The notes under the pieces were generated by a model that made no database searches, was not told the origin of the DNA, and was given only the letters and a program-made list of their open reading frames with translations. 64,000 nucleotides of DNA, taken from positions 1 to 64,000 of the forward strand of contig NZ_KB894584.1 of the NCBI RefSeq assembly GCF_000374545.1, read 5' to 3'. The DNA comes from Anaeromusa acidaminophila DSM 3853 (GTDB lineage: Bacteria > Bacillota > Negativicutes > Anaeromusales > Anaeromusaceae). Made by a program: the position numbers and the translations under genes. This document shows positions 8,820-16,560 of the stretch, piece after piece (position 1 is the first letter of the stretch; each line of letters opens with the position of its first letter).

Positions 8820-9662
8820 TTATTCCGGCACTTCAATGACCTGCCCTACCATACCGCTAACAAAGCGGTCTCCCAAACGCCGCTCCAGCTCCGCCATCAT
8901 CGCAAAGCCGGTGCAGTGACTGGCGGCGATAAACTGCGGCGCATACGCTTCAATCTGCGCCAACGTTTTCGTCTGCTGCTCTGCGCCTACCGGACCTAGA
9001 TGGGTACCGCCGACCCAGCCAAACAAAGTTTCCGTCCCAGTGACCGCAAAGCCATGCTCCACTGTATTCACCAGCCCGGCATGAGCGCAGCCTGACAGCG
9101 CCACCAAACCCTTTTTATGCCGATAATACAAAGAAGTGTCGTCGGCAATAATATCCTGACAATCGCCCCCACAGCCGCCGCAAACCACAAGCTTGCTGTC
9201 TCCTTGTTCGTAGTCAGTACGCCTCGGCACAGCGCCGCTGAAAAAAAGCCCCGGTAAAATTTCACCCGGCTCTTCCGCCAACCGCCACCGCGCCCCTAGG
9301 CCGCTCAGCTCTTCTTGGGTATTGGGAATGCCAATATAACGGCGCTTATTGCCGGAAACGGAATAACGCTTAGTAAACAAGCCGCTATGTCCGTATACAG
9401 CCACAGGACGGCTGCGATGCTGCAGCAAACTGACCAATCCGCCGGCATGATCAAAATGACCATGGCTGATGACGATGGCGTCCAGTTCATCTGGATGTAC
9501 GCCTAACAAACTGAGATTGCGCACTACCGCTCCCGACTGCCCGGCATCCAGCAACACTTGTTTCCCCTCCGTCTCGATCAATAGCGAATAGCCATGTTCG
9601 CCAACAAACGGCTTAGACGCTCCAAAAGGAACCATATTATCCATAACAACCGTCAATTTCAT
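8820..9662 (-). CDS. Metallo-beta-lactamase-fold hydrolase (MJ0301/DHPS-like), copy 1
   Basis: 280 residues. Metal ligands are seen as HGHFDHAGG (about 66-74), SGCAHAGLVN (His about 194) and ASHCTG (His about 248). This arrangement marks the subfamily annotated as 7,8-dihydropterin-6-methyl-4-(beta-D-ribofuranosyl)aminobenzene 5'-phosphate synthase, an archaeal tetrahydromethanopterin enzyme. Bacterial members have unknown substrates and methanopterin genes are not seen here, so I do not claim that reaction. A Cys-rich stretch (VVCGGCGGDC, about 160-169) is unusual and absent from the paralogue next door. AAGGA lies upstream of the start. Confidence 0.82.
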   Translation of the reverse strand: MKLTVVMDNMVPFGASKPFVGEHGYSLLIETEGKQVLLDAGQSGAVVRNLSLLGVHPDELDAIVISHGHFDHAGGLVSLLQHRSRPVAVYGHSGLFTKRYSVSGNKRRYIGIPNTQEELSGLGARWRLAEEPGEILPGLFFSGAVPRRTDYEQGDSKLVVCGGCGGDCQDIIADDTSLYYRHKKGLVALSGCAHAGLVNTVEHGFAVTGTETLFGWVGGTHLGPVGAEQQTKTLAQIEAYAPQFIAASHCTGFAMMAELERRLGDRFVSGMVGQVIEVPE

Positions 9663-9740
9663 AACCTAATTCCTTCTTCCTTTAGAAAGTTCGGAGGATA
9701 TCCTATGTCCAGGATCCCCATGGATACCGCTGCTCCCTAG

Positions 9741-10577
9741 TTATTCATACTGCAGCGTCAATCCCACGCCTATTTCCCTGACCTGCACTGCCTTAGCCAA
9801 GGCCATTTTCGAGGCCAGATCCGTACAATGCCCGGCATGTACGGTGTTAGGAGAACAAGCATGAAAATAAGAAACAGTCTGCTCTAAAACCTCTGGCGAA
9901 GGATTTTGCAAATGAAAGCCGCCAATGACGTCATAAATTCGCTCCTCGCCGCACACGCTCTTAGCTTGCTCGACAATATTGGCAATGCCAGCATGGGAAC
10001 AGCCTGTAATAATCACTAAGCCTTTAGACGAACAATATGCCAAGGCGGAATCATCAAGCAGGAAATCGTCTTCCCATTGTCCATTTCGTAGTGTTTTCCC
10101 CAACGGCGAACGCCCTTCAAAGGAATTGCTTCTTTTGATTTCTCCCAAAAATACCAATTTCTCAGTTAACCAGAGAGACATTCTCTCTTTGCGCACGGCA
10201 AAACTGTTTTGCAGCTGCTCCATCGAAAGCATCATCCCAATATCCAGTCCCTGCTCTTGTTTCGGAAGAAACGCATCGTCATGCGCCACTAAAGCAGGCA
10301 TTTTCTTCTGAAATCCTTCTCCTTGAGCCTCTGCCAAAAATCGCACTAGCTCTCCTAATCCCCAAGAATGGTCATTATGCCCATGCGAGAGAACCACTGC
10401 ATCCAAGCTGCGTAAATCGAGGCCCAGCTTTAATGCATTGAGACAAAATAATTCAGAATAGCCGGTGTCGAATAGTATCTTTTGGCCGCTGCATTCAATA
10501 AAGTACGAAACTCCAGGCTCCCCTCTAAAATATCGATCGATGATCGTATTGTTATCCACTAAAACGGTTAGCTTCAT
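9741..10577 (-). CDS. Metallo-beta-lactamase-fold hydrolase (MJ0301/DHPS-like), copy 2
   Basis: 278 residues, clearly related to the downstream gene: same start (MKLTV.VDN), HGHNDHSWG metal motif, TGCSHAGIAN, HAGHCTD. The two have diverged widely, so this is an old duplication rather than a recent one. A charged insertion of about 25 residues (near 92-140) takes the place of the Cys-rich stretch of copy 1. It starts 12 nt after the end of the PaaK-like gene, with AGAGGTGG before the ATG. Cytoplasmic; substrate unknown. Confidence 0.82.
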   Translation of the reverse strand: MKLTVLVDNNTIIDRYFRGEPGVSYFIECSGQKILFDTGYSELFCLNALKLGLDLRSLDAVVLSHGHNDHSWGLGELVRFLAEAQGEGFQKKMPALVAHDDAFLPKQEQGLDIGMMLSMEQLQNSFAVRKERMSLWLTEKLVFLGEIKRSNSFEGRSPLGKTLRNGQWEDDFLLDDSALAYCSSKGLVIITGCSHAGIANIVEQAKSVCGEERIYDVIGGFHLQNPSPEVLEQTVSYFHACSPNTVHAGHCTDLASKMALAKAVQVREIGVGLTLQYE

Positions 10578-10589
10578 AAGCCACCTCTT

Positions 10590-11489
10590 TTAACGTATTT
10601 TTTCTAAAGGAAGAAACCTTGGCTCCGAACTGCCACAACGGCAGTTCACCTCTTCGAGCCGTCCCAGCCAGCCTGTGCGCATGCGAATGGCTGGCGCACT
10701 GCGCCGCCGCAAGGCGGTAAGCGCCAACTCGCCCGGTTCTCCCGCCGGCAAAGCCTGCAGCGTCACAGGATCTACCGTTTCCGCCCAAAACGAATCCGCC
10801 GCGATATGAAACCCCTGGCGGCGCGGGCATTCCCAAGCTACCGCCGACGCCTGCAAGCCCGGCAGCCCCCATTGCCGATGCACCGGCGCGCCCAAGCGTT
10901 GTTCCCAACGCTGCCGCTGCTCCTCCGCCACAGAGGAAGTTAAACAAAAAAAGTTCCGGCAAATTCCGGCGTCCGCGCCGCTTTTAATCCAGGCGTCCAA
11001 AAGAGTCGCCGTCAAAGCGCAGGCGCCTGCTCCATAGGCCTGGATGTCTTCCCAAGGCTGCTCGCTTAACGTCGCTACTGTCGCCTGCAAAGACGCGGCG
11101 CCCTGCAGCACGCCCCAGCCAGGTCCTTCCCCTGCCAGTCCGTCCGCCAGCAGCAGCACGGAGCCTCTAGATAAACCGCAAGCCTGCAGCCACAAGGCGC
11201 TTTTAGCGCCCCAATCTTCCAGTTCTTCCGCCAAATACGGCGTAGAACCCATCAGTCTGGCAACAGCGCTTAAAGGCAGCGTCAACCGGCTAAAGACAGC
11301 CGCCTGCTCCTCCGGCTGCGGCTGCAGCGGCAACATTGCTAGTTGCGCTAAGGAAAGCTGCGCCGTTTTTACCTTTGCTTCACTGCAGCGCAGTCGAAAA
11401 TCCATATCTTTTTCCTGGGCCCAGCGCAGGCATGCCTGCCATAAGGCCTCCGGCGTATTTTCTTGATAGGCTTCGCTCAAAATCTTCAT
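10590..11489 (-). CDS. Degenerate PaaK-like adenylate-forming protein
   Basis: 299 residues. The C-terminal half (QWGLPGLQASAVAWEC, GFHIAADSFWAE, VDPVTLQALPAGEPGELALT, IRMRTGWLGRL, CRCGSSEPR) follows the order of motifs in phenylacetate-CoA ligase. The usual N-terminal ATP-binding SSGTTG loop is not seen, and the protein stops where the mobile C-terminal domain should begin. It therefore looks like a scaffold that has lost ligase chemistry, or a member of a reduced subfamily. It is the first gene of an operon with the two metallo-beta-lactamase genes. Spacing of GGAGAGG to the ATG is short, so the start is uncertain. Confidence 0.6.
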   Translation of the reverse strand: MKILSEAYQENTPEALWQACLRWAQEKDMDFRLRCSEAKVKTAQLSLAQLAMLPLQPQPEEQAAVFSRLTLPLSAVARLMGSTPYLAEELEDWGAKSALWLQACGLSRGSVLLLADGLAGEGPGWGVLQGAASLQATVATLSEQPWEDIQAYGAGACALTATLLDAWIKSGADAGICRNFFCLTSSVAEEQRQRWEQRLGAPVHRQWGLPGLQASAVAWECPRRQGFHIAADSFWAETVDPVTLQALPAGEPGELALTALRRRSAPAIRMRTGWLGRLEEVNCRCGSSEPRFLPLEKIR

Positions 11490-11576
11490 CCTCTCCTGGC
11501 ATTGTATGATTTTAGTTTCGAGTCACGTTGAATAAAGTCCTGCTTAACGTCGGAAAAGCCGATGGGATGCGACATT

Positions 11577-11656
11577 TTGAACAAGAGTCGCGGCGAGAAC
11601 CGGAGGGCTTAGGAGGGTATTTTAACAGGAGTAGAGGGAGTAAAGGGAAGGTACGA
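11577..11656 (+). repeat. Tandem pair of GAGTA-type dispersed repeats
   Basis: The first unit is TTGAACAAGAGTCGCGGCGA and on to GGAGGGTAT; the second is TTTAACAGGAGTAGAGGGAG and on to GGGAAGGTACGATG. The AACAAGAG and AACAGGAG subtypes occur side by side, as also at 31584-31655 and 47124-47219. Confidence 0.8.
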
Positions 11657-11697
11657 TGAAAAAGCATGGCAGCCTTAAACTCCATCTAAATAAAAAA

Positions 11698-11754
11698 AAC
11701 GGTTCAGCAAGCGGCCTCACTTTCTGCCTCTTGTCAAACCGTTCCTTTCTTTAG
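11698..11754. terminator. Stem-loop, probable terminator
   Basis: AACGGTT...CAAG pairs with CTTG...AACCGTT with an inner GGC/GCC stem. A-rich sequence precedes it and T-rich sequence follows, so it could act on both strands, ending the UxaA operon on the minus strand. Confidence 0.6.
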
Positions 11755-11789
11755 TTGTTTATATCGTCATAAAAAATTTTTTGACTTTC

Positions 11790-11945
11790 CTAGAAGTCCG
11801 CTGCTTTTAGGAACACTCCGCCAAGACGAGGAGTATTTTCGTCCGACGCGAAAGAAAACGCAGGCATAGCGGTGCTATGCCGAGGCTTTCTGACAAAGTC
11901 TGACGGAAAAAATACCGTTTTGGTGTGAGATGTGCCTAAAGCAAC
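11790..11945 (+). repeat. Multi-hairpin dispersed repeat, copy 2
   Basis: It contains CTCC-GCCAAGACGA-GGAG, a perfect hairpin GGCATAGC-GGT-GCTATGCC, and GTGAGATGTGCC near the end. The stretch GAAAACGCAGGCATAGCG recurs exactly, in reverse orientation, in the copy at 58395-58560. It shares ordered blocks with 5490-5640. Confidence 0.65.
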
Positions 11946-11956
11946 GGATTTCTTAA

Positions 11957-13120
11957 TTAGATAACTGGCCCGCGCATGTAAATATCCATGGAGTTTACAT
12001 AGCCTGACAACTCCGCCTTGGTCATCGCCCCGGAGGCAACCCGCACCAGTTCTTCTAAGACACGCTGCCCGGCGTCAGGAATGGTATCGCCGCCGTCAAT
12101 CACCGCGCTAAGGTTCATATCAATATGGTCAATCATTTTTTCCGCCGCCGTGCGGCTGCCGGTAATCTTCAGCACCGGCACAAAGGGGAAACCCTGCGGC
12201 GCGCCGCGTCCGGTAGCAAAAGCAATCACATTGCACCCGGCCGCCGCCAGACCGGTCAAAATTTCCGGCTCCCGTCCGGGAGAATCCATGACGACAAGGC
12301 CTGGTTTGTCCGGCCGCTGGCCGTATTCGTAAACCGCCTGAATCGGTGCAGAGCCTGCCTTGGCAATCGCGCCGAGAGACTTTTCTTCAATCGTCGTCAG
12401 ACCTCCCTTAATGTTGCCGCCGGTAGGCTGACCGCCACGAATATCCTCGCCTACCGCCATGGCCCGCTGCTCCATGCGCTCCACCAGCTTCAAAATGCCC
12501 TGGGCCACTTCCTCGTTCGCCGCATGCTTGGCCAGAATATGCTCGGCGCCGATAAATTCCGTCACTTCTCCTAGGATCGACGTACCGCCAGCAGCCACGA
12601 GAAGGTCTGAAGCTACGCCAATAGCCGGATTCGGCACCAAACCGGAGGTCGTATCGGAACTGCCGCATTTCATCCCCAGCACCAGCTTGCTGATGGGAAA
12701 AGACCGCCTCTGTTCCAAAGACGCCTCCCTCACCATGTCCTGAGCCATCAAAATGCCTTGGGCCGTCGTGCGCGCCGAGCCGCCCACTTCCTGGACAACA
12801 ATGTGCTCGACCCGTTTGCCGGAAGCGGCAATGGCTTCAATAACGCTAGAAAGATCGGTGCTCTCACAGCCCAAGCTGACCAACAGCACCGAATGCAGAT
12901 TGGGGTTCTTGCCCAAATTAATCAACGTGTCATTGACAATATGAATATCCAGCGGCGTCTGGCAGCAGCCTTGATGATGCGTAAAGCGCGTCGTTCCCTG
13001 CACCTGACGTACAATATTCTCCACTACTTCGTTCACGCAAACTACAGCTGATAAAACGCCCACATAATTACGCGTGCCTACCGAGCCGTCCGCCCGGCCA
13101 TATCCCAAAAATTCCTTCAT
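11957..13120 (-). CDS. UxaA-family dehydratase/hydrolase, large (catalytic) subunit
   Basis: 387 residues of the altronate/galactarate dehydratase large-domain family (GYGRADGSVGTRNYVGVLS at the N-terminus, GCCQTPLDIH, a conserved GMKCGGSDxxSG-like motif here GMKCGSSDTTSGL, and FATGRGAPQGFP). Such enzymes remove water from sugar acids in an iron-dependent manner. The SAF domain found at the N-terminus of one-piece homologues is a separate gene just upstream, one base away. Third gene of larA-uxaA(S)-uxaA(L). Substrate not determined by sequence. Confidence 0.87.
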   Translation of the reverse strand: MKEFLGYGRADGSVGTRNYVGVLSAVVCVNEVVENIVRQVQGTTRFTHHQGCCQTPLDIHIVNDTLINLGKNPNLHSVLLVSLGCESTDLSSVIEAIAASGKRVEHIVVQEVGGSARTTAQGILMAQDMVREASLEQRRSFPISKLVLGMKCGSSDTTSGLVPNPAIGVASDLLVAAGGTSILGEVTEFIGAEHILAKHAANEEVAQGILKLVERMEQRAMAVGEDIRGGQPTGGNIKGGLTTIEEKSLGAIAKAGSAPIQAVYEYGQRPDKPGLVVMDSPGREPEILTGLAAAGCNVIAFATGRGAPQGFPFVPVLKITGSRTAAEKMIDHIDMNLSAVIDGGDTIPDAGQRVLEELVRVASGAMTKAELSGYVNSMDIYMRGPVI

Positions 13121-13121
13121 G

Positions 13122-13418
13122 TTACTTATCTCCCTTCAGATCGCCCCGGCCGCGCAAACTTTCAATGTTTTGCACATGCGCGTGGCTGCCGCCGGCAATG
13201 CTCTTGGTGGCGCGGCCAATAACCTCGCCGTATTTTAGAATATCTTCGCCTGCAGTAATATTACGCACCGCAAATTTATGACCATAAGGAATGTCCTCAG
13301 TCATAAGAATTTCCACTTCTTCCCGGTTGCGGCGCACCCGGGCTTTTTGCCCCTTGGTCAGCACCTGCACTGCGGTAGCCACATTGTCATTGTCATTAAG
13401 AATAATACCGTCGATCAT
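13122..13418 (-). CDS. UxaA-family SAF-domain small subunit
   Basis: 98 residues forming one SAF domain (ATAVQVLTKGQKARV, IPYGHKFAVRNITAGEDILKYGEVIG). In altronate and galactarate dehydratases this domain is the small N-terminal subunit that closes over the substrate. The start at 13418 is fixed by AAAGGGAGG upstream; the longer frame from 13466 would run into the larA end. The C-terminus (GSHAHVQNIESLRGRGD) matches the linker that joins the two domains in fused proteins. Confidence 0.88.
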   Translation of the reverse strand: MIDGIILNDNDNVATAVQVLTKGQKARVRRNREEVEILMTEDIPYGHKFAVRNITAGEDILKYGEVIGRATKSIAGGSHAHVQNIESLRGRGDLKGDK

Positions 13419-13443
13419 GGATCTGCCTCCCTTTTCATTGTTT

Positions 13444-14709
13444 TTAGCGAACAATAACCGCCACACCGTCAGGAATCACTGTAATTTTAGCTTCCTTACC
13501 GACCGTTTCTTCCGCCTGCGCCAGCGCTTCTTCAAAGCTTTCCACGGCGGCGAAGCCCATACGGCGCAGCACTTCGTGCTGGGCTGGCGCGGTGACAAAG
13601 ATAACCTTGTGCTTGCACTGAATCCGCGCCATGATCTGCGTCGCCCATTGATCCGGCACGGTAGAGTAACGATCCACTGCTAAAATGGTTTTAGTCACGG
13701 CTGTTGCGCCTTTTTGCAGCCATTCATATAGTTCAGCGCTGCCGTGTCCATCGCCCAGATCAGCGCAGACAATAATAACGCCGCCTTTTTTACAGGTAGC
13801 TTCCGCGGAGGACAAGCCTTTTACATGCTGGTAAATATTCTGGTCCAGCGGATAACCGCCGTTGGTAGTAACGACAATTTCCGCCGGCGCAGCCGCAACC
13901 GCCGCCAGTTCCTGCAAAAAGGCGCAGCCCTGCAAATGAGCCTGCTCCATCTCGCCGGCAAAGGCGCCGATAACTTTTTTCTGTGCATCAATAACGACAT
14001 TGACGATATAGGCCAGCTTAGCCTGGCGCGCCGCATGCACCATATCTTCGTGAATCGGATTTCCTTCTAACATGCCGACTCGCGCTTTCTCATGGGCAAT
14101 ATGCTCCGCACAGTGATTGACGCGAATGGTGCTGTCGCCGACAATGCCCGGCAGCACGCTTTTGCGGCCGCCGGAAAAGCCCGCAAACAAGTGAGGCTCA
14201 ATGAAGCCTTCCGCCAGCAGCAAATCCGCTTCAGCAGCCACTTTGTTCAGCCACAGCTCGCCGCCGGAAGGCAGTTTTTCCAGCTGTACCAGCGAGTCTT
14301 TATCCCAGCAATCATGTACAACAATCCGCACTTTTCCATATAAATCCGGCCCGAATTTTTCGCGCAGTTCCTCTTCCGTTGTGCCGCGATGCAAGCCAGT
14401 CGCCACCAAGAACGTGACTTGCGCCTGCGGATTGCCTGCTTCAATTTCCGCCAGCAATAACGGCGCAATCACTTGCGTCGGCACCGGACGCGTATGATCG
14501 CTAACAATAATCACTATATTTTTCTTGCCTCGAACCAATTCCTGCAATCGCGGCGTACCGACAGGCGCCGCCATCGCTCGCCGCACCAGTTCTGTTTCAC
14601 TTGCCTCCGCCTGATAGCCATGAGCCTTTGATTCCAGCACTGCCGCTACCCGTTCCTGGGGCAAGGCCAGCGTAAGCTCTGCTTTCCCGTAGGGAATATG
14701 AATGTTCAT
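13444..14709 (-). CDS. LarA-family nickel-pincer-dependent racemase/epimerase
   Basis: 421 residues, the full length of lactate racemase LarA. Visible are the SDHTRPVP loop, GLHRG, the LFAGFSGGRKSVLPGI segment with the Lys that carries the pyridinium-3,5-bisthiocarboxylate nickel cofactor, and NHCAEH with the His nickel ligand. LarA homologues act on many 2-hydroxy acids, including sugar acids. Linkage to a split UxaA dehydratase argues for epimerisation of a sugar acid before dehydration rather than for lactate. The cofactor genes larB, larC and larE are not in this window. Confidence 0.87.
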   Translation of the reverse strand: MNIHIPYGKAELTLALPQERVAAVLESKAHGYQAEASETELVRRAMAAPVGTPRLQELVRGKKNIVIIVSDHTRPVPTQVIAPLLLAEIEAGNPQAQVTFLVATGLHRGTTEEELREKFGPDLYGKVRIVVHDCWDKDSLVQLEKLPSGGELWLNKVAAEADLLLAEGFIEPHLFAGFSGGRKSVLPGIVGDSTIRVNHCAEHIAHEKARVGMLEGNPIHEDMVHAARQAKLAYIVNVVIDAQKKVIGAFAGEMEQAHLQGCAFLQELAAVAAAPAEIVVTTNGGYPLDQNIYQHVKGLSSAEATCKKGGVIIVCADLGDGHGSAELYEWLQKGATAVTKTILAVDRYSTVPDQWATQIMARIQCKHKVIFVTAPAQHEVLRRMGFAAVESFEEALAQAEETVGKEAKITVIPDGVAVIVR

Positions 14710-15066
14710 GCTCCTAAAACCTTCCTTCCAAAAATCATCTCCTTATTCATTCGTTCTTCCTTACCGCAGGGCCTTTGTACAGCAATACGAGTCTTCCATA
14801 AAGATCCAGTTCTTTTTTAGCCAAATTGCACAATTTTTGATATCAATATCGCCTTCCCCCTTATTTTAAGCATCATTTTTTAGCCAATCTCATTTACTCT
14901 TTTCTGGAATTATTCTTTGGTCTTTCCGTATACTTTTGCTTTTTACTTCTATTGCATTGTTTCTCTTTGTGCATCTCCTGCTTACGGTTGTATTTGACAG
15001 TCTTCCCTTGTTCGATATATGATAAAACCATAATATGTCATTTGACCGAAGGGAGAGAATGCTCTC
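14710..15066. other. Divergent promoter region between larA and lpdA
   Basis: About 357 bp with no gene. It holds the lpdA promoter (14994-15023) and an A/T-rich stretch with the palindrome TTGATATCAA (14837-14846), a possible operator for the larA side. I found no convincing -35/-10 or sigma-54 site for larA. Confidence 0.5.
14994..15023 (+). promoter_or_regulatory. Sigma-A type promoter of lpdA
   Basis: TTGACA at 14994-14999 and TATGAT at 15018-15023, spacer 18 bp, about 45 bp upstream of the lpdA start. Confidence 0.7.
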
Positions 15067-16443
15067 ATGGCCACCACAGCTATTCGCATCGTTGTTCTCG
15101 GCGGCGGCCCCGCAGGATACCTAGGCGCATTACGCGCCGCTCAACTTGGCGCCTCGGTGACCCTAGTGGAAAAAGATCACTGCGGCGGTGTCTGTCTCAA
15201 CCACGGCTGCATCCCGACGAAAGCCTTGCTGCGCACGTCCGAACTGGCGAGCTATGCCCAAAAATGCGGTGATTTCGGTCTAGACATGCCTTTGTCCGGT
15301 CTCGACTGGTCTCGAAGTCTGGCCCGAAAAGAACGGATCACTAAGATTCTGCGAAATGGCGTAGAGCAATTACTAAAGGAAGCCGGCGTTACGCGCCTTA
15401 CTGGCGAAGGACGTCTAAGCTCCGCCACGGAAATGGAAGTGGTAACCGAGACGGAAAGCCACTTGCTCAACTTTGATAAACTTCTCATTGCCACTGGCTC
15501 CAAAGCCAACCGCCCGCCGATTCCCGGCACCGACTCCTTGAGCGTCTTCACTAGTGACAAGCTGCTGACTCTCAAAAAAATCCCGCGCCGCCTGGTTGTT
15601 ATTGGCGGCGGCGTCATTGGTCTGGAGTTTGCCCAAATGTTTGTCTCCTTAGGCAGCGAGGTAATTCTGCTGGAACTGCAGCCTCAATTACTGCCGGAAG
15701 AAGACAAGGATATTTCCCTAGATTTGGTTAAGTCCCTGCAGCGCCAAGGCCTGCGCATCTTTACTCAGGCGCAAGTAACGAATATCCTCTACAACAGCGA
15801 AGAAACAACAGTTTCTTTTACACACAAAGGCGCCGCCAAAGACGTACCCGCTGATATCGTTCTTCTGGCCACAGGACGCCAGCCTGCTCCGCCTCCGGAA
15901 GCGGCTTCTTTAGGTCTGGCCCTGGGGGACAAAGGAGAAATTATCGTTAATAAGCGCCAAGAAACCAATTTGCCTGGTATTTATGCCGCCGGCGATGTTA
16001 CAGGCGGCAAACTGCTAGCTCATAAAGCGTATGCCGAAGGACGCGCTGCGATGGAAAACGCGCTGGGTTATCCAGCCGTCGTACCGCAGCACTTGGTTCC
16101 TTCCTGTGTTTATACCCAGCCCGAATTAGCCTCCGTCGGCTTAACGGAAGAGGCCGCCCTACGCCAAGGCTATGAAGTACGTTGCGGGCGCGCTTCGTTC
16201 CGCCAAAACGGCAGAGCTCTTTGCCTGGGCGAACGAGACGGCTTGGTTAAAGTTGTCGTTGACGCCGTCACCGACCGCTTGCTGGGCGTTCATATGAGCG
16301 GCCCCCACGTGTCCGAGCTGCTGGGGGAAGCCTCGTTGGCTCTTTCTTTAGGAGTCACCGCCCTGCAGCTGTCTACACTGACCCACCCGCACCCGTCTTT
16401 GAGCGAAGCTCTCATGGAAGCTTGCGCCCAGGCCACGGAGTAA
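15067..16443 (+). CDS. lpdA: Dihydrolipoyl dehydrogenase
   Basis: 458-residue flavoprotein disulfide reductase (E3). FAD-binding GGGPAGYLGALRAAQLG at about 11-27, redox-active pair in GGVCLNHGCIPTKA (about 40-53), NAD-binding VIGGGVIGLEFAQMF near 180, second FAD motif YAAGDVTGG near 308, and the C-terminal catalytic HPHPSLSEA. It oxidises the dihydrolipoyl arm of a 2-oxoacid dehydrogenase or glycine-cleavage complex. No E1, E2 or gcv genes adjoin it, so its partner complex cannot be told. Own promoter; ends in a repeat and terminator. Confidence 0.93.
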   Translation: MATTAIRIVVLGGGPAGYLGALRAAQLGASVTLVEKDHCGGVCLNHGCIPTKALLRTSELASYAQKCGDFGLDMPLSGLDWSRSLARKERITKILRNGVEQLLKEAGVTRLTGEGRLSSATEMEVVTETESHLLNFDKLLIATGSKANRPPIPGTDSLSVFTSDKLLTLKKIPRRLVVIGGGVIGLEFAQMFVSLGSEVILLELQPQLLPEEDKDISLDLVKSLQRQGLRIFTQAQVTNILYNSEETTVSFTHKGAAKDVPADIVLLATGRQPAPPPEAASLGLALGDKGEIIVNKRQETNLPGIYAAGDVTGGKLLAHKAYAEGRAAMENALGYPAVVPQHLVPSCVYTQPELASVGLTEEAALRQGYEVRCGRASFRQNGRALCLGERDGLVKVVVDAVTDRLLGVHMSGPHVSELLGEASLALSLGVTALQLSTLTHPHPSLSEALMEACAQATE

Positions 16444-16447
16444 AAAC

Positions 16448-16483
16448 AAACAGGAGTAAAAGGAGTAAAGTGAGGGTACGACG
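16448..16483 (+). repeat. GAGTA-type dispersed repeat after lpdA
   Basis: AACAGGAGTAAAAGGAGTAA then AGTGAGGGTACGAC, 4 nt past the lpdA stop codon. Confidence 0.85.
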
Positions 16484-16508
16484 GAGGGTTACTAGACACG
16501 AATAACCA

Positions 16509-16558
16509 CAAAGTGGCTGCGCCGAAACGCTCGTTTCAGCACAGCCACTTTCTTTTTA
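16509..16558. terminator. Bidirectional terminator between lpdA and the GGDEF gene
   Basis: AAAGTGGCTG...GAAACG pairs with CGTTTC...CAGCCACTTT, followed by a T run on the plus strand; the two flanking genes converge. Confidence 0.85.
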
Positions 16559-16560
16559 CT

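Larger units (their letters stand above)
11490..11956. other. Intergenic region of repeats and a terminator
   Basis: No gene is seen. In order: two GAGTA-type repeat units in tandem (11577-11656), a terminator (11698-11754) and a multi-hairpin repeat copy (about 11790-11945) that ends just before the stop of the UxaA gene. Confidence 0.7.

Noticed and set aside
10552-10962. A second gene of 136 codons overlapping the PaaK-like gene
   Set aside because: It is Gly/Ala-rich, in another frame of a gene with clear homology, and has no ribosome site; a shadow frame.
14837-14846. The TTGATATCAA palindrome as a defined operator for larA
   Set aside because: It is a single copy with no matching regulator gene nearby; kept only as a note.
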